Shown here: positions 20,130 through 29,200 of the stretch, one piece after another
Position numbering within the stretch: the first letter of the stretch is position 1
Layout: every line of letters begins with the position of its first letter
NCBI GenBank assembly: GCA_943912255.1
Contig: CALTTP010000003.1
Location: forward strand, 1-64,000
Direction: 5' to 3'
Length of the DNA stretch: 64,000 nt
Origin: an uncultured Peptoniphilaceae bacterium
GTDB lineage: Bacteria; Bacillota; Clostridia; Tissierellales; Peptoniphilaceae
Position numbers and translations under genes: made by a program
The notes under the pieces: generated by a model
Databases searched by the model: none
What the model was told of the DNA's origin: nothing
What the model saw: the letters and a program-made list of their open reading frames with translations, nothing else

Positions 20130-21092
20130 CTACTCCTCAATCATATGACAATATACTTTATGGGTAGGGGATATTATCTTCTCTGGAGGCATTTGTTCCT
20201 TGCAAATATTTCCTCTCAACTTGCACCTATCGTAAAATGGGCATCCCTTCGGCTTTTCAATTAGCACTGGTGGGTTACCAGGTATTGGAACAAGTCTCTT
20301 TTTCTCACCTATCTTTGGTAGGGATTGAAGCAGCCCTTGGGTGTAGGGGTTTTTGCTATTTTCGAAGATTTCTTCAATGGTTGCCTCTTCCATGACGATT
20401 CCACCATATAGGACGATTACCCTGTCACAGGTATTTGCCACGACTCCCAAATCATGGGTTATTAAGAGAGTAGACTGACTGCTGTCCTTGTTCAATCTAT
20501 TTAATAAGGTCAATACCTGAGCTTGAATTGTCACGTCTAAAGCCGTAGTAGGTTCGTCTGCAATTATCAGCTTTGGATCTAGACAAAGGCTCATGGCAAT
20601 CATAACCCTTTGTTTCATTCCACCAGAAAATTCATGGGGATAGCCGGAAATTCTATTAGATGCATCGGGAATTCCAACCATATCCAAGTATTTAATGGAA
20701 ATTTCTTTGATTTCTTTGGCGGTTAAATCCTTTCTATGTCTCTTAATAAGACGATACATCTGCTTTTCAATAGTAAATAGGGGATTAAGAGAAGTCATAG
20801 GATCTTGAAAGATCATGGAAATTTCGTTTCCCCTAATTTTTCTTAAGATTTTTTCGTCGGCTTTTAACAGGTCTATTCCTTCATAGATTATTTCTCCAGA
20901 ATAAACGGCACGATTTTTTAAAAGATTTAATATGGACTTGGCAGTAACGGATTTACCACTTCCCGATTCTCCAACTAGTCCTAAGGTTTCATTTTCATAT
21001 ATGTCAAAACTTATATTGTTAACTGCATAAGTATTGTATTCCTTTCCAGGAAAATTTGCAGATAGATTTTTTATTTCAACTAATTTTTTCAT
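20130..21092 (-). CDS. oppD: Oligopeptide ABC transporter ATPase OppD
   Basis: A 320-residue ATPase partner of OppF. Walker A is GESGSGKSV, the signature is FSGGMKQRVMIAM, Walker B is LIIADEPTTALDV, and the H loop is LITHDLGVV. The C-terminal oligo_HPY region carries GCPFYDRCKLRGNIC. The start overlaps the oppC stop by one base, indicating translational coupling. Confidence 0.95.
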   Translation of the reverse strand: MKKLVEIKNLSANFPGKEYNTYAVNNISFDIYENETLGLVGESGSGKSVTAKSILNLLKNRAVYSGEIIYEGIDLLKADEKILRKIRGNEISMIFQDPMTSLNPLFTIEKQMYRLIKRHRKDLTAKEIKEISIKYLDMVGIPDASNRISGYPHEFSGGMKQRVMIAMSLCLDPKLIIADEPTTALDVTIQAQVLTLLNRLNKDSSQSTLLITHDLGVVANTCDRVIVLYGGIVMEEATIEEIFENSKNPYTQGLLQSLPKIGEKKRLVPIPGNPPVLIEKPKGCPFYDRCKLRGNICKEQMPPEKIISPTHKVYCHMIEE

Positions 21093-21904
21093 TATATCTC
21101 CCTCCTGTAATAGTCTCCAATTACATTAAAGGATAGAACTGTAAGCAGGATTAAAAGTCCTGGGAAAATCGCTAAATAAGGAGATGTTCCCAAGTACTGT
21201 TGGGCATCCTTTAACATGGAACCCCAGGAGGAGTTAGGTTGTCTAACTCCCATACCTAAAAATGATAGGGAAGACTCTGTCAATATAGCCGATGCTACAT
21301 TTACAGTAGCGGCAACGGTTAAAGTCGGTGTAATATTTCTTAGAATATGTTTTAACATTATCTTTCTATGGCTTACGCCGATAAGTTTAGCATAGGTTAC
21401 ATAATCCCTCTCCTTTAGAGAAAGGGTTTCGGCTCTAACAAGCCTTGCAATTCCCATCCAACTAAAGAGACCTATTATTATAATGATATTTTGAATTCCA
21501 GGTTTAAGCGCCGCATTTAGGATTAGGATTAAAAAGAAGGAAGGGATGCTCATTAGAATATCCACGCCCCTCATCAAAATCATATCCACCTTTCCACCAA
21601 AGTATCCTGCAATGATTCCAACCAGTGAACCTAGTATGGTGGAAATGACAACGGATAAAAATCCTACAGTTAATGAGGCCCTTGCTCCATGTAAAGCCCT
21701 GGCAAAATAATCCCGGCCTAAGTCGTCGGTACCAAAGAGATTTTCTCCATTAGGGGGTACTAAGGCATTGGCTATATCCGTATCGATACCGTTTTTAGGG
21801 TAGAGATCTGCCAATAGGGCGCCTAGAATAAATATTATTAAAATCCCCAAGGATAGTTTTACTTGGATAGGACTTTGTTTAAGTTTTTTTATAAATACTG
21901 ACAT
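21092..21904 (-). CDS. oppC: Oligopeptide ABC transporter permease OppC
   Basis: A 270-residue inner-membrane permease. An N-terminal helix (LGILIIFILGALLADLY) is followed by a periplasmic-type segment (PNGENLFGTDDLGRDYFAR, diagnostic of OppC/DppC) and five further helices. The EAA-loop region (ETLSLKERDYVTYAKLIG) contacts the ATPases. Start and stop overlap its neighbours by one base. Confidence 0.94.
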   Translation of the reverse strand: MSVFIKKLKQSPIQVKLSLGILIIFILGALLADLYPKNGIDTDIANALVPPNGENLFGTDDLGRDYFARALHGARASLTVGFLSVVISTILGSLVGIIAGYFGGKVDMILMRGVDILMSIPSFFLILILNAALKPGIQNIIIIIGLFSWMGIARLVRAETLSLKERDYVTYAKLIGVSHRKIMLKHILRNITPTLTVAATVNVASAILTESSLSFLGMGVRQPNSSWGSMLKDAQQYLGTSPYLAIFPGLLILLTVLSFNVIGDYYRREI

Positions 21905-22854
21905 TATGACATCTCCTTTATTCTAGGGTCTACAATACCATATAGGATATCGCTAATTAGATTTCCCATTATTAACAAAATAGATGCAAACATGGTAGTA
22001 GCCATAATTAGAGGGTAGTCAGCTGTAAAAATTGCATTCATACCAAGTTGTCCAAGGCCAGGCCAACCGAAGATGCTCTCAGTGATAAAGGCCCCTGAAA
22101 CAAGTCTTGGAAGACTCATTCCCACTAGGGTAATTAGGGGAAGAAGGGAGTTTTTAAGAATACTTTTGAAAAATAATTCCCTTTTTGAACTACCTTGAGC
22201 CAGTTCCGTCATGACATAGTCCTCTTTTAGTTGATCTGTAACCCTAGCTCTAACATATCTACTTATTACAGCAGTATCTCCAATGCTCAAGGTTAAAATA
22301 GGCATAATAGAATGTTTTAGTAGGTCTGGGAAGGTTTCAACTCCAAGAGTTCTCATGCCAATACTTGGAAGCCATCCCAGTTTCAAAGAAAATAGGTGAA
22401 CCAGCATCATGGCAAACCAAAAAGAAGGTATGGAAATTCCTATGTAGGACAGTAAAGTGAAAATCTTATCTAGGATTCCGCCTTCATTCATACCGGAAAT
22501 AATTCCGATTAAGGTGCCTATAATTATGGATAGTAAAAAAGCAGAACCCATCAGTCCTAGAGTTGCAGGAAGTCTTTCTATAACCTGTTGCAGCACTGGT
22601 CTGTGGTTTGAAAAAGAATAACCGAAATCTCCTTTAAAAATACCCTTTGCCCAACGAATATATTGAACTGGATAGCTATCGTTTAAACCCATGTTTTCTC
22701 TAATCCTTTCAATGTCTTGAATGGTAGATTCAGGAGTTATATGGGATCTAACCGGGTCGTTTGGTGCAATCCTAACCAATAGAAAGGACACTATGGATAT
22801 GGTTATAATCATGGGAATTGTCTGTAATAATCGCTTTAAAATCAATCTTGTCAT
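21904..22854 (-). CDS. oppB: Oligopeptide ABC transporter permease OppB
   Basis: A 316-residue permease with six predicted helices. It opens MTRLILKRLLQTIPMI, the usual OppB/DppB N terminus, with DYPLIMATTMFASILLIMGN near the end. The ATG at 22854 is chosen because AGGAGA lies at proper spacing. A longer frame from 22899 would start inside an intercistronic hairpin. It forms the translocation pore with OppC. Confidence 0.94.
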   Translation of the reverse strand: MTRLILKRLLQTIPMIITISIVSFLLVRIAPNDPVRSHITPESTIQDIERIRENMGLNDSYPVQYIRWAKGIFKGDFGYSFSNHRPVLQQVIERLPATLGLMGSAFLLSIIIGTLIGIISGMNEGGILDKIFTLLSYIGISIPSFWFAMMLVHLFSLKLGWLPSIGMRTLGVETFPDLLKHSIMPILTLSIGDTAVISRYVRARVTDQLKEDYVMTELAQGSSKRELFFKSILKNSLLPLITLVGMSLPRLVSGAFITESIFGWPGLGQLGMNAIFTADYPLIMATTMFASILLIMGNLISDILYGIVDPRIKEMS

Positions 22855-22870
22855 ATTATCTCCTAAAATC

Positions 22871-22900
22871 AATGAACAATCCCCGAAGGGACTGTTCATT
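22871..22900 (-). promoter_or_regulatory. Intercistronic stem-loop between oppA and oppB
   Basis: On the minus strand AATGAACAGTCCC and GGGATTGTTCATT form a 13-bp stem with one mismatch, closed by a C(UUCG)G tetraloop. There is no T run. It probably protects oppA mRNA or attenuates read-through, raising the binding-protein level over the membrane parts. Confidence 0.75.
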
Positions 22901-22909
22901 CAATTGTTG

Positions 22910-24505
22910 TTATTTTTTCTCAATCTTGTTGAAATAGTCAAACATGTGAATTGGTGCAGGTGTTGCATCTTCTAAGTTGGTAAACTCTTTTCTAACTGAG
23001 AGGATTGACTTAACATTAGCAATTGGATATTCAACTGCATCATTTACAAGGGTCTGTTGAATTTCCTTGTATAAGTCGGCACGTTTCTTTTCATCTGTTT
23101 CTCTTTTTGCCTGTTCAAAAAGCTCGTCTACTTTAGGGTTGTTGTAATTACTAAAGTTTTCAGAGGAGTCACTTTTGAAGATAGCAGAATAAGAATCTGG
23201 ATTGTCACCCATTACATATCCGTTTGAAGCCATGTCAAAGTCGTGGTTTTCATGATCCAATAACTTTTCTATGAAGGTAGCTCTTTCCATAGGAAGTAGT
23301 TCCACATTGATACCAACTTCTTTTAACATCTCTTGAATCAATAGACATTCCTTTTCTTGATCAGGACTTCCAGAAGTGTACATCAACTTTAAGTTTAAGT
23401 TTTCCTTACCTGCTTCCTTTAATAAATTCTTGGCTTTTTCTACATCGTATTCGTATTTTTCTACATCATCTGTAAAAAATCCTGTATTATTAGAGAATGG
23501 TGAATAGGCTGGATCAGCATAGTCCTTGCTTAGATAGGTTCCTTGAATTAGCTTTTCCTTATCAATGGCATAGGAGATGGCTTGACGTACCTTTACATCC
23601 TTCATATTTTCAGAAGAAACTCTAAAGAAAATATTGTCCACCATTCCCTCAGCAAAGGAAACTACGGTGAAGTTGTCGTTCTTTTCATACTTACCAGCGT
23701 CCTTAGGCTTGATATAGGCAACGGAGATTTCTCCATTTTCTAAAGCTACCAAAAGTGCGTTTGTATCGGGAATTACCTTGTAGGCTATTCCGTCAAGTTT
23801 TGCAACGTCCCCATAGTAGTCATCAAATTTTTCAACTTGGTAGAGTTCTCCAGTTTTATGCTCTTTGAATTTAAAAGGACCACTTCCTATAGGTTGGGCA
23901 TTCTTAGAACTCTTTGCTAAATCTTGTTCACCTTCGTAAATATGTTTTGGAATAGGGGAGATTCCTGCAATTCCCTCAACAAAGGTCATATCTACCTTAG
24001 GTAATTTGTATTCTACTGTCTTTTCGTCAACTGCTTTATATTTTACAACTCCAGAATCGGACTTTAGAACATTTTGTCCCTTGGCGTTTTGCTTGTCATC
24101 TAATATAGAATCATAGGTGAATACTAAGTCTTCGGCCACAACTGGTTTTCCATCATGCCACTTTGCACCTTCCTTTAGTTTTAAAGTGTAGGTTAAAAAG
24201 TCTTCTGATGGTGTCATTGACTCAGCTAGACCATCGTATACAACCTCTCCAGACTTAACATGGTATAGTGCATCAAATAGCACATTGGAGATTGTAAGGG
24301 AGCCCCTGTCATTTGCGTAAAGTGGATTGACAGATGTAGGATCCGAACCAATTCCAAGAACCATTAGGCCGCCGTTATTGTCACTGCCTTCGCTTCCTAC
24401 TTCTGTGGTAGTATTAGATCCACCGTTATTTCCAGCCTTATTTCCACATGCAGTAAATACTAAAGTAAATGCAAGTAGAAGGGCTGTTAATTTTATTTTC
24501 TTCAT
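22910..24505 (-). CDS. oppA: Oligopeptide-binding lipoprotein OppA
   Basis: A 531-residue extracellular solute-binding protein of family 5. It has a lipoprotein signal peptide with lipobox FTAC, a Gly/Asn/Ser-rich spacer and then the SBP_bac_5 fold (SDPTSVNPLYANDRG, YTLKLKEGAKWHDGKPV, VRQAISYAIDKEKLI). It captures peptides for OppBCDF. The start at 24505 (MKKIKLTALLL) is preferred because GGAGG lies just upstream. An ATG 30 nt earlier would place that site inside the gene. First gene of the opp operon. Confidence 0.94.
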   Translation of the reverse strand: MKKIKLTALLLAFTLVFTACGNKAGNNGGSNTTTEVGSEGSDNNGGLMVLGIGSDPTSVNPLYANDRGSLTISNVLFDALYHVKSGEVVYDGLAESMTPSEDFLTYTLKLKEGAKWHDGKPVVAEDLVFTYDSILDDKQNAKGQNVLKSDSGVVKYKAVDEKTVEYKLPKVDMTFVEGIAGISPIPKHIYEGEQDLAKSSKNAQPIGSGPFKFKEHKTGELYQVEKFDDYYGDVAKLDGIAYKVIPDTNALLVALENGEISVAYIKPKDAGKYEKNDNFTVVSFAEGMVDNIFFRVSSENMKDVKVRQAISYAIDKEKLIQGTYLSKDYADPAYSPFSNNTGFFTDDVEKYEYDVEKAKNLLKEAGKENLNLKLMYTSGSPDQEKECLLIQEMLKEVGINVELLPMERATFIEKLLDHENHDFDMASNGYVMGDNPDSYSAIFKSDSSENFSNYNNPKVDELFEQAKRETDEKKRADLYKEIQQTLVNDAVEYPIANVKSILSVRKEFTNLEDATPAPIHMFDYFNKIEKK

Positions 24506-24541
24506 TTTTTCCTCCATTTTTAAAAATTTATTCACAAATTA

Positions 24542-24577
24542 AATATAGCATTAAGGATAGACATGGTCAATCCTTAA
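24542..24577 (-). promoter_or_regulatory. opp operon promoter with palindromic operator
   Basis: On the minus strand TTGACC (24570-24565), 17 nt, TATATT (24547-24542). A perfect 8-bp inverted repeat, TTAAGGAT and ATCCTTAA (24551-24558, 24570-24577), brackets the -35, as expected for a repressor site. The regulator is unknown. Confidence 0.7.
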
Positions 24578-24660
24578 ATAAAATTAAATATAAAAAAATT
24601 AATAACTATTCTTTAAATTAAATTTCCAGCATTAAAAATCCCGTTAGAAAGCTTTTGATA

Positions 24661-25680
24661 TTAGGAATTTAGTTTGGATATAACCAAGTCTGTAAAGTCG
24701 TCAGTAGAAAGGGGCTTTTCAAATTCCCTATTGGAATGAATATACTCCAAAGACTTATCCAGTGCCAGTTGTACCCTTTCTGCAACTTCCTCCTTACCTA
24801 GGTATTCCAGTAACATACACCCGGTGAAGAGGGTATCTGTAGGATTTGCCATATTATTTGAAGCCCTACAATCTAGGGAGCCATGGCTTGGTTCGAAAAT
24901 TGCATATTCCTTACCGAAATTGCCCTTTGCAAATAAAAGGCAGCTGTCTATTAAGCCCGTTGCAACATTTTCTATAATCTCACCATACTTTCCCTGGGTT
25001 AAAATTATATTGTAGATAGTTGGATTTTTAATAAAGGCTTTAATAAACTGATTGAAGCTTAAAATCTTTAGATTTATACCATTTTTGTCGCCATTAGAAG
25101 AACTACTTTCTTCATTAAATGTACTTTTGACTATATCCAAAAACAGGTCATCAAAATAATTAGATGAATCTTCAGATAACACCAGGGTAATGGTGTACAA
25201 GTTTTTTTCTATGGCCTGCTTCTTTGCAAGTTCTATCGCCCTTTTAGTACCTTCTCTGGTTATTGTAAAGATCTTTGTAGCAGATGAAGGTTCAAAATTT
25301 TCTTCCTCCTTTAATAGATGATCATCATTTTCATAAAAGATGCTTAAATCTATTTTCCCATAGGGATAGACTATGGAGTTAGAACCCTTAATCCTACTTT
25401 CATGGACCATTAAATCATATTCCTGTCTCAAATGGCTAATAGCCGACTTATAGCCGGACTCCTTTGGAGTGTCCATAGGACCTTTAATGGCAGTTTTTGT
25501 CTTTTCCATACTTTCGTAAAAGTCCTCGCCAATAAAGACTCCCGTCTTTTCAAAATGCCTTTGGCCTGCTTCAAAGAGTTCCCATCTAATATCTGCATCG
25601 GCAGCACGTAAAACCCTTCTTAAGGCTCTAGTAACTTCAAAACCTATTCCGTCACCTTCTATTAATGAAATTCTACACAT
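24661..25680 (-). CDS. Isocitrate/isopropylmalate dehydrogenase-family protein, catalytic residues altered
   Basis: A 339-residue protein with the family fold: N-terminal LIEGDGIGFEVT, the arginines in LRQEYDLMVHESR, and C-terminal FEPSHGSLDCRAS..ANPTDTL. By my alignment the catalytic Lys site (HKxNV) reads LSEDS near 168-172. The three metal-binding Asp sites read N210, E234 and N238 (GEIIEN replacing GDILSD), and the substrate motif RENxEGxY reads YENDDHLL. It is probably not a normal dehydrogenase and could be a pseudoenzyme or have changed specificity. Start is ATG after AGAGGTG. A hairpin at 25726-25747 follows a TATAAT upstream. Single gene. Confidence 0.75.
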   Translation of the reverse strand: MCRISLIEGDGIGFEVTRALRRVLRAADADIRWELFEAGQRHFEKTGVFIGEDFYESMEKTKTAIKGPMDTPKESGYKSAISHLRQEYDLMVHESRIKGSNSIVYPYGKIDLSIFYENDDHLLKEEENFEPSSATKIFTITREGTKRAIELAKKQAIEKNLYTITLVLSEDSSNYFDDLFLDIVKSTFNEESSSSNGDKNGINLKILSFNQFIKAFIKNPTIYNIILTQGKYGEIIENVATGLIDSCLLFAKGNFGKEYAIFEPSHGSLDCRASNNMANPTDTLFTGCMLLEYLGKEEVAERVQLALDKSLEYIHSNREFEKPLSTDDFTDLVISKLNS

Positions 25681-25725
25681 ATTACACCTCTATAAAATTT
25701 TATTAAAATTATGTTTACATTTACT

Positions 25726-25747
25726 GACAGTGAGAATAATCGCTGTC
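25726..25747 (-). promoter_or_regulatory. Hairpin at the start of the IDH-like transcript
   Basis: GACAGCGA and TCACTGTC (one G-U) form an 8-bp stem with a 6-nt loop, directly after a minus-strand TATAAT. It could be an operator or a 5' stabiliser. Confidence 0.4.
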
Positions 25748-25821
25748 TATTATACCTTTATACCCAATTAAATTTTGTACTTAAGAATTTGAAGTAAAGG
25801 AGTTAAGTTTTAAATTTTTAC

Positions 25822-25851
25822 AAAAAAAACACCCACTCTTTCGAATGGGTG
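25822..25851 (-). terminator. Terminator of tRNA-Thr
   Basis: On the minus strand CACCCATTC pairs with GAGTGGGTG around GAAA, followed by eight T. Confidence 0.9.
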
Positions 25852-25875
25852 CCTTTGAGGTAATTAAATTTAAAA

Positions 25876-25951
25876 TGGAGCTCACTGCCGGAATCGAACC
25901 GGCGACCTCTTCCTTACCATGGAAGCGCTCTACCTACTGAGCTAAGAGAGC
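25876..25951 (-). tRNA. tRNA-Thr (anticodon GGT)
   Basis: A 76-nt cloverleaf with encoded CCA. The D stem is GCTC/GAGC, the anticodon stem CTTCC/GGAAG with loop ATGGTAA (anticodon at 25918-25916), and the T arm GCCGG-TTCGATT-CCGGC. The acceptor GCTCTCT against AGTGAGC leaves a U5-U68 mismatch. It decodes ACC/ACU. Confidence 0.93.
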
Positions 25952-26158
25952 TAATAGAATTATTATATAGGAAGGATTTGCCCTTGTCAATTCCAGATTA
26001 AAGTTTTGTAAACGAAAGATAAATTAAGGATTTTTATTTTGAAACACAAGTCTTTAATAGAAGGGGAAAAGGAATTTATTATCCTTATTATCATGATTTC
26101 AGAAAGACGAAATATATACAAATATTGGAATAAAAATAGAATATTTTAATTTCTATTC

Positions 26159-26187
26159 TTGTCTTTAAACTTATTTTAAGGTATAAT
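26159..26187 (+). promoter_or_regulatory. Promoter of the surface protease gene
   Basis: TTGTCT, a 17-nt spacer, and TATAAT, about 35 nt before the start codon. Confidence 0.75.
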
Positions 26188-26222
26188 GAAATGGTAGAAA
26201 TTTTAAGAAAGGATGTGCAATT

Positions 26223-29200
26223 TTGAAACCAAGTTTTAAAAGAGTAAGTTCTTTGTTGCTTGCATTTGTTATGATGTTTTCAGTATTTGCAGGTACAATT
26301 ACATTTGCTCAGGAAGATGAAAAGGATTTCGGAAAGAGATTTACTGAAACTCTAAAAGAGGAGAAGAATTCCGAAAATAAAATCGACTCTGATATCAAAA
26401 AAGTTGATAAGAAGGAAGCTGTAAGAGTCATTGTTGAACTAAAATCAGATTCTATTTTAGAAACTGCAATCAAGGAGAAAAAATCTGTTAGGGATATGGG
26501 AAGAAGCCAATTGAAAGCTCAGGCTAAGGCTTTGACTGCTGAACAGGATGGCGTTGCAAATAAAGTAGAAGATGAGGGAGTTAAAATTGAAAAGTTAGAT
26601 AATTTCAGTGTGGCTGTTAACGGTTTCTCTGCAAAGCTTTCAGCAGGGGATGTAAAAAAACTAGCTGAACAACCTGAAGTTGAAAGGGTCTATATTGCGA
26701 GGGAATATGAAAAGCCTAAAGTTTTAATGAATAGCTCAAAGGATCTTGTAAACGTTGTTACAGATGTTTGGGGCAGCGACCTTGAATTCAAAGGGGAAGG
26801 CTCTATAGTATCCATAATCGACTCTGGCTTTGACATAACCCATAAGGACTTTAATATTACTGATGAGAGCAAGGTTGCTTTATCAAAGGCTAAAGTAGAC
26901 AAGATAATAGCAGACTCCCAGTCTTTAAAAAGACCTCTTAAAGGTAAGTATGGAAATGCAAAATTCCCATATATATACGACTACCAAGACGTGGACCAAG
27001 ACGTTAAGGAACATAAAGATAGTGGACAACATGGTCAACACGTTGCTGGAACTGTAGCTGCCAATGGTGATACTGAAAAAGGTGGAATCAAAGGGGTGGC
27101 TCCAGAAGCTCAAATCCTTGGGATGAAGGTTTTTGGTGACGACTTAAACAATAGTACTGTTTTTTCTGATGTATACATTAAAGCTATTGAAGATTCTATT
27201 CTATTAGGTGCAGATGCAATAAATATGTCTTTAGGTTGGCCAGTAAGACCTTATTCAGCTAAGGACTTCTCTGTGGAAGAAAACGCTCTTAAAAAGGCAG
27301 AAGAGGTTGGAATACTAGTTTGTGTTGCAGCAGGTAATGATGGTTCTGCCGCTGCTGGTACTGGTGGAAATGCGCCAGAAAACCCTGACTTAGGGGTTTT
27401 GGGAACTCCATCATTATTTGAAAGACCTCTTACTGTGGCATCCTTTGAAAATACCAAAGTATTTGGTTCCCAAGTTATCTTTAGAAACGGTGAAACTAAA
27501 GAAAAGATGCCAGCATCTCTATTTAGTGGAACTACAGATGACATGGTTCCTTTAAAGGGAGAATATGTCTATGCAAAACTAGGCTTAACAGAAGAAGACT
27601 ATGCTGGTGTAGAAGCTAAGGACAAGATAGTCTTAGTTGAAAGAGGTGGAGGAAGTTACACTGAAAAGAAGGACTTAGCACAAGGAAAGGGAGCTGTAGG
27701 TCTAGTTATCTTCAATCATGAAGATGGTGGAAATGCCATTATGAATATGTTAATAAATGGAGATGTAAATATTCCTGTTACATTTATTGGTCATGACAAT
27801 GGTATGAAATTAGTGGAAGCTTTAGAATCTGGTAATCCAACTGTAGAAATAAGTGAAAGAAGCTTTGTAGACAATATAGATGCTCGTAGAATGAGTTCTT
27901 TCTCCAGCTGGGGCCCAACTTCTGACTTGAGACTTAAACCAGAATTGACTGCTCCTGGTGGACAGATTTATTCAGTTCAAAACGACAACGGTTATACAAC
28001 TATGAGTGGTACTTCCATGGCTACTCCTCATGTTGCCGGTGGAGTTGCCTTGGTTAAACAAGGATTAGTAAATTACGAAAAGTCAGGTCTTACTTCAAAG
28101 GCTGAATACAATAAAATTACTTTCGCCGATATGGCAAAGACTAGACTTATGAATACTGCTATTCCTCAAGTTGCACCAGAGGGATATTATTACTCAGTTA
28201 ACCTACAAGGTGCTGGTATGATGAACGTAGCCAACGCCATAAAGACTCCTGTAAGGGTTTATGCAACTGGAACCAATGATGACATGGTAGATGCAAAGCT
28301 TTCTCTACAGGAAATAAATGGTAAATTTGAAGCAAATCTTCAACTTAAAAACGATAGTAATAGAGAAGTTACTTACGATATTAGAATAATTGGTCTAAAG
28401 GAAACTGTTTCCGTTGCCACTGGTGACAATGGGGCACAGTGGTCCTATTTAGATGAAAAAACCTCCAATTTATATGTTGAAAATAAGGGAGTAAAGGAAA
28501 TAACTGTACCTGCTGGAAAAGATGTGACAGCAAAGGTTATAGGAGAATACGACACAAATGAAGTTGGTAAAAATCAATTTGTTACTGGTTATATCAAGTT
28601 AACTGACAAGGCCGCTAAGGAACCTACATTGTCCCTTCCGTTTATGGGCTTTAACGGAAATTGGGCAGAACTTCCACTTTTTGATGGAATGTTCCAATAT
28701 GAAGAACCAAGCCAATTCTATATGGCAGGTTTTGCTAGAAGAGACTTTAAGGATAAAGACAATGTTTCAGGTGGACCATACCTACCAGCAGGTGTTGAAA
28801 AGATAGACGCCAAGGGTATGGTAACTGATGGTGAAGGAACTGAGACAAAGGTTGTTTACTTTGGACCAGAAACTTTAGTTGTACCAGTAATTTCTCCCCT
28901 AAGAAATATGGAATTTCTTACTATGTCCATTGAAGATTTCAGTGGGGACCAATTAAAGAAGATAAATGAGATCAAGCTTCCTTCAAAGATAAGTAAGATC
29001 GACCAAGGAAACTATTCTTATAGATGGTTTAGCGATAAACCTTGGGACGGAAAGATATACAATAAATTGGTTCCAGAGGGCCAAGTAAATTACTTTGTAT
29101 TCACTGGTAAAGCAAATTATCCAGGAGAAGTTCAAGCTAAAAAGTACCCACTTGTAGGAGACTATTCTGCTCCTGAAATTAAAGTGGTTTCTGTAGATTC

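Noticed and set aside
22855..22899. Longer OppB starting at 22899
   Set aside because: The extra residues come from the intercistronic hairpin; AGGAGA and the family N terminus support 22854.
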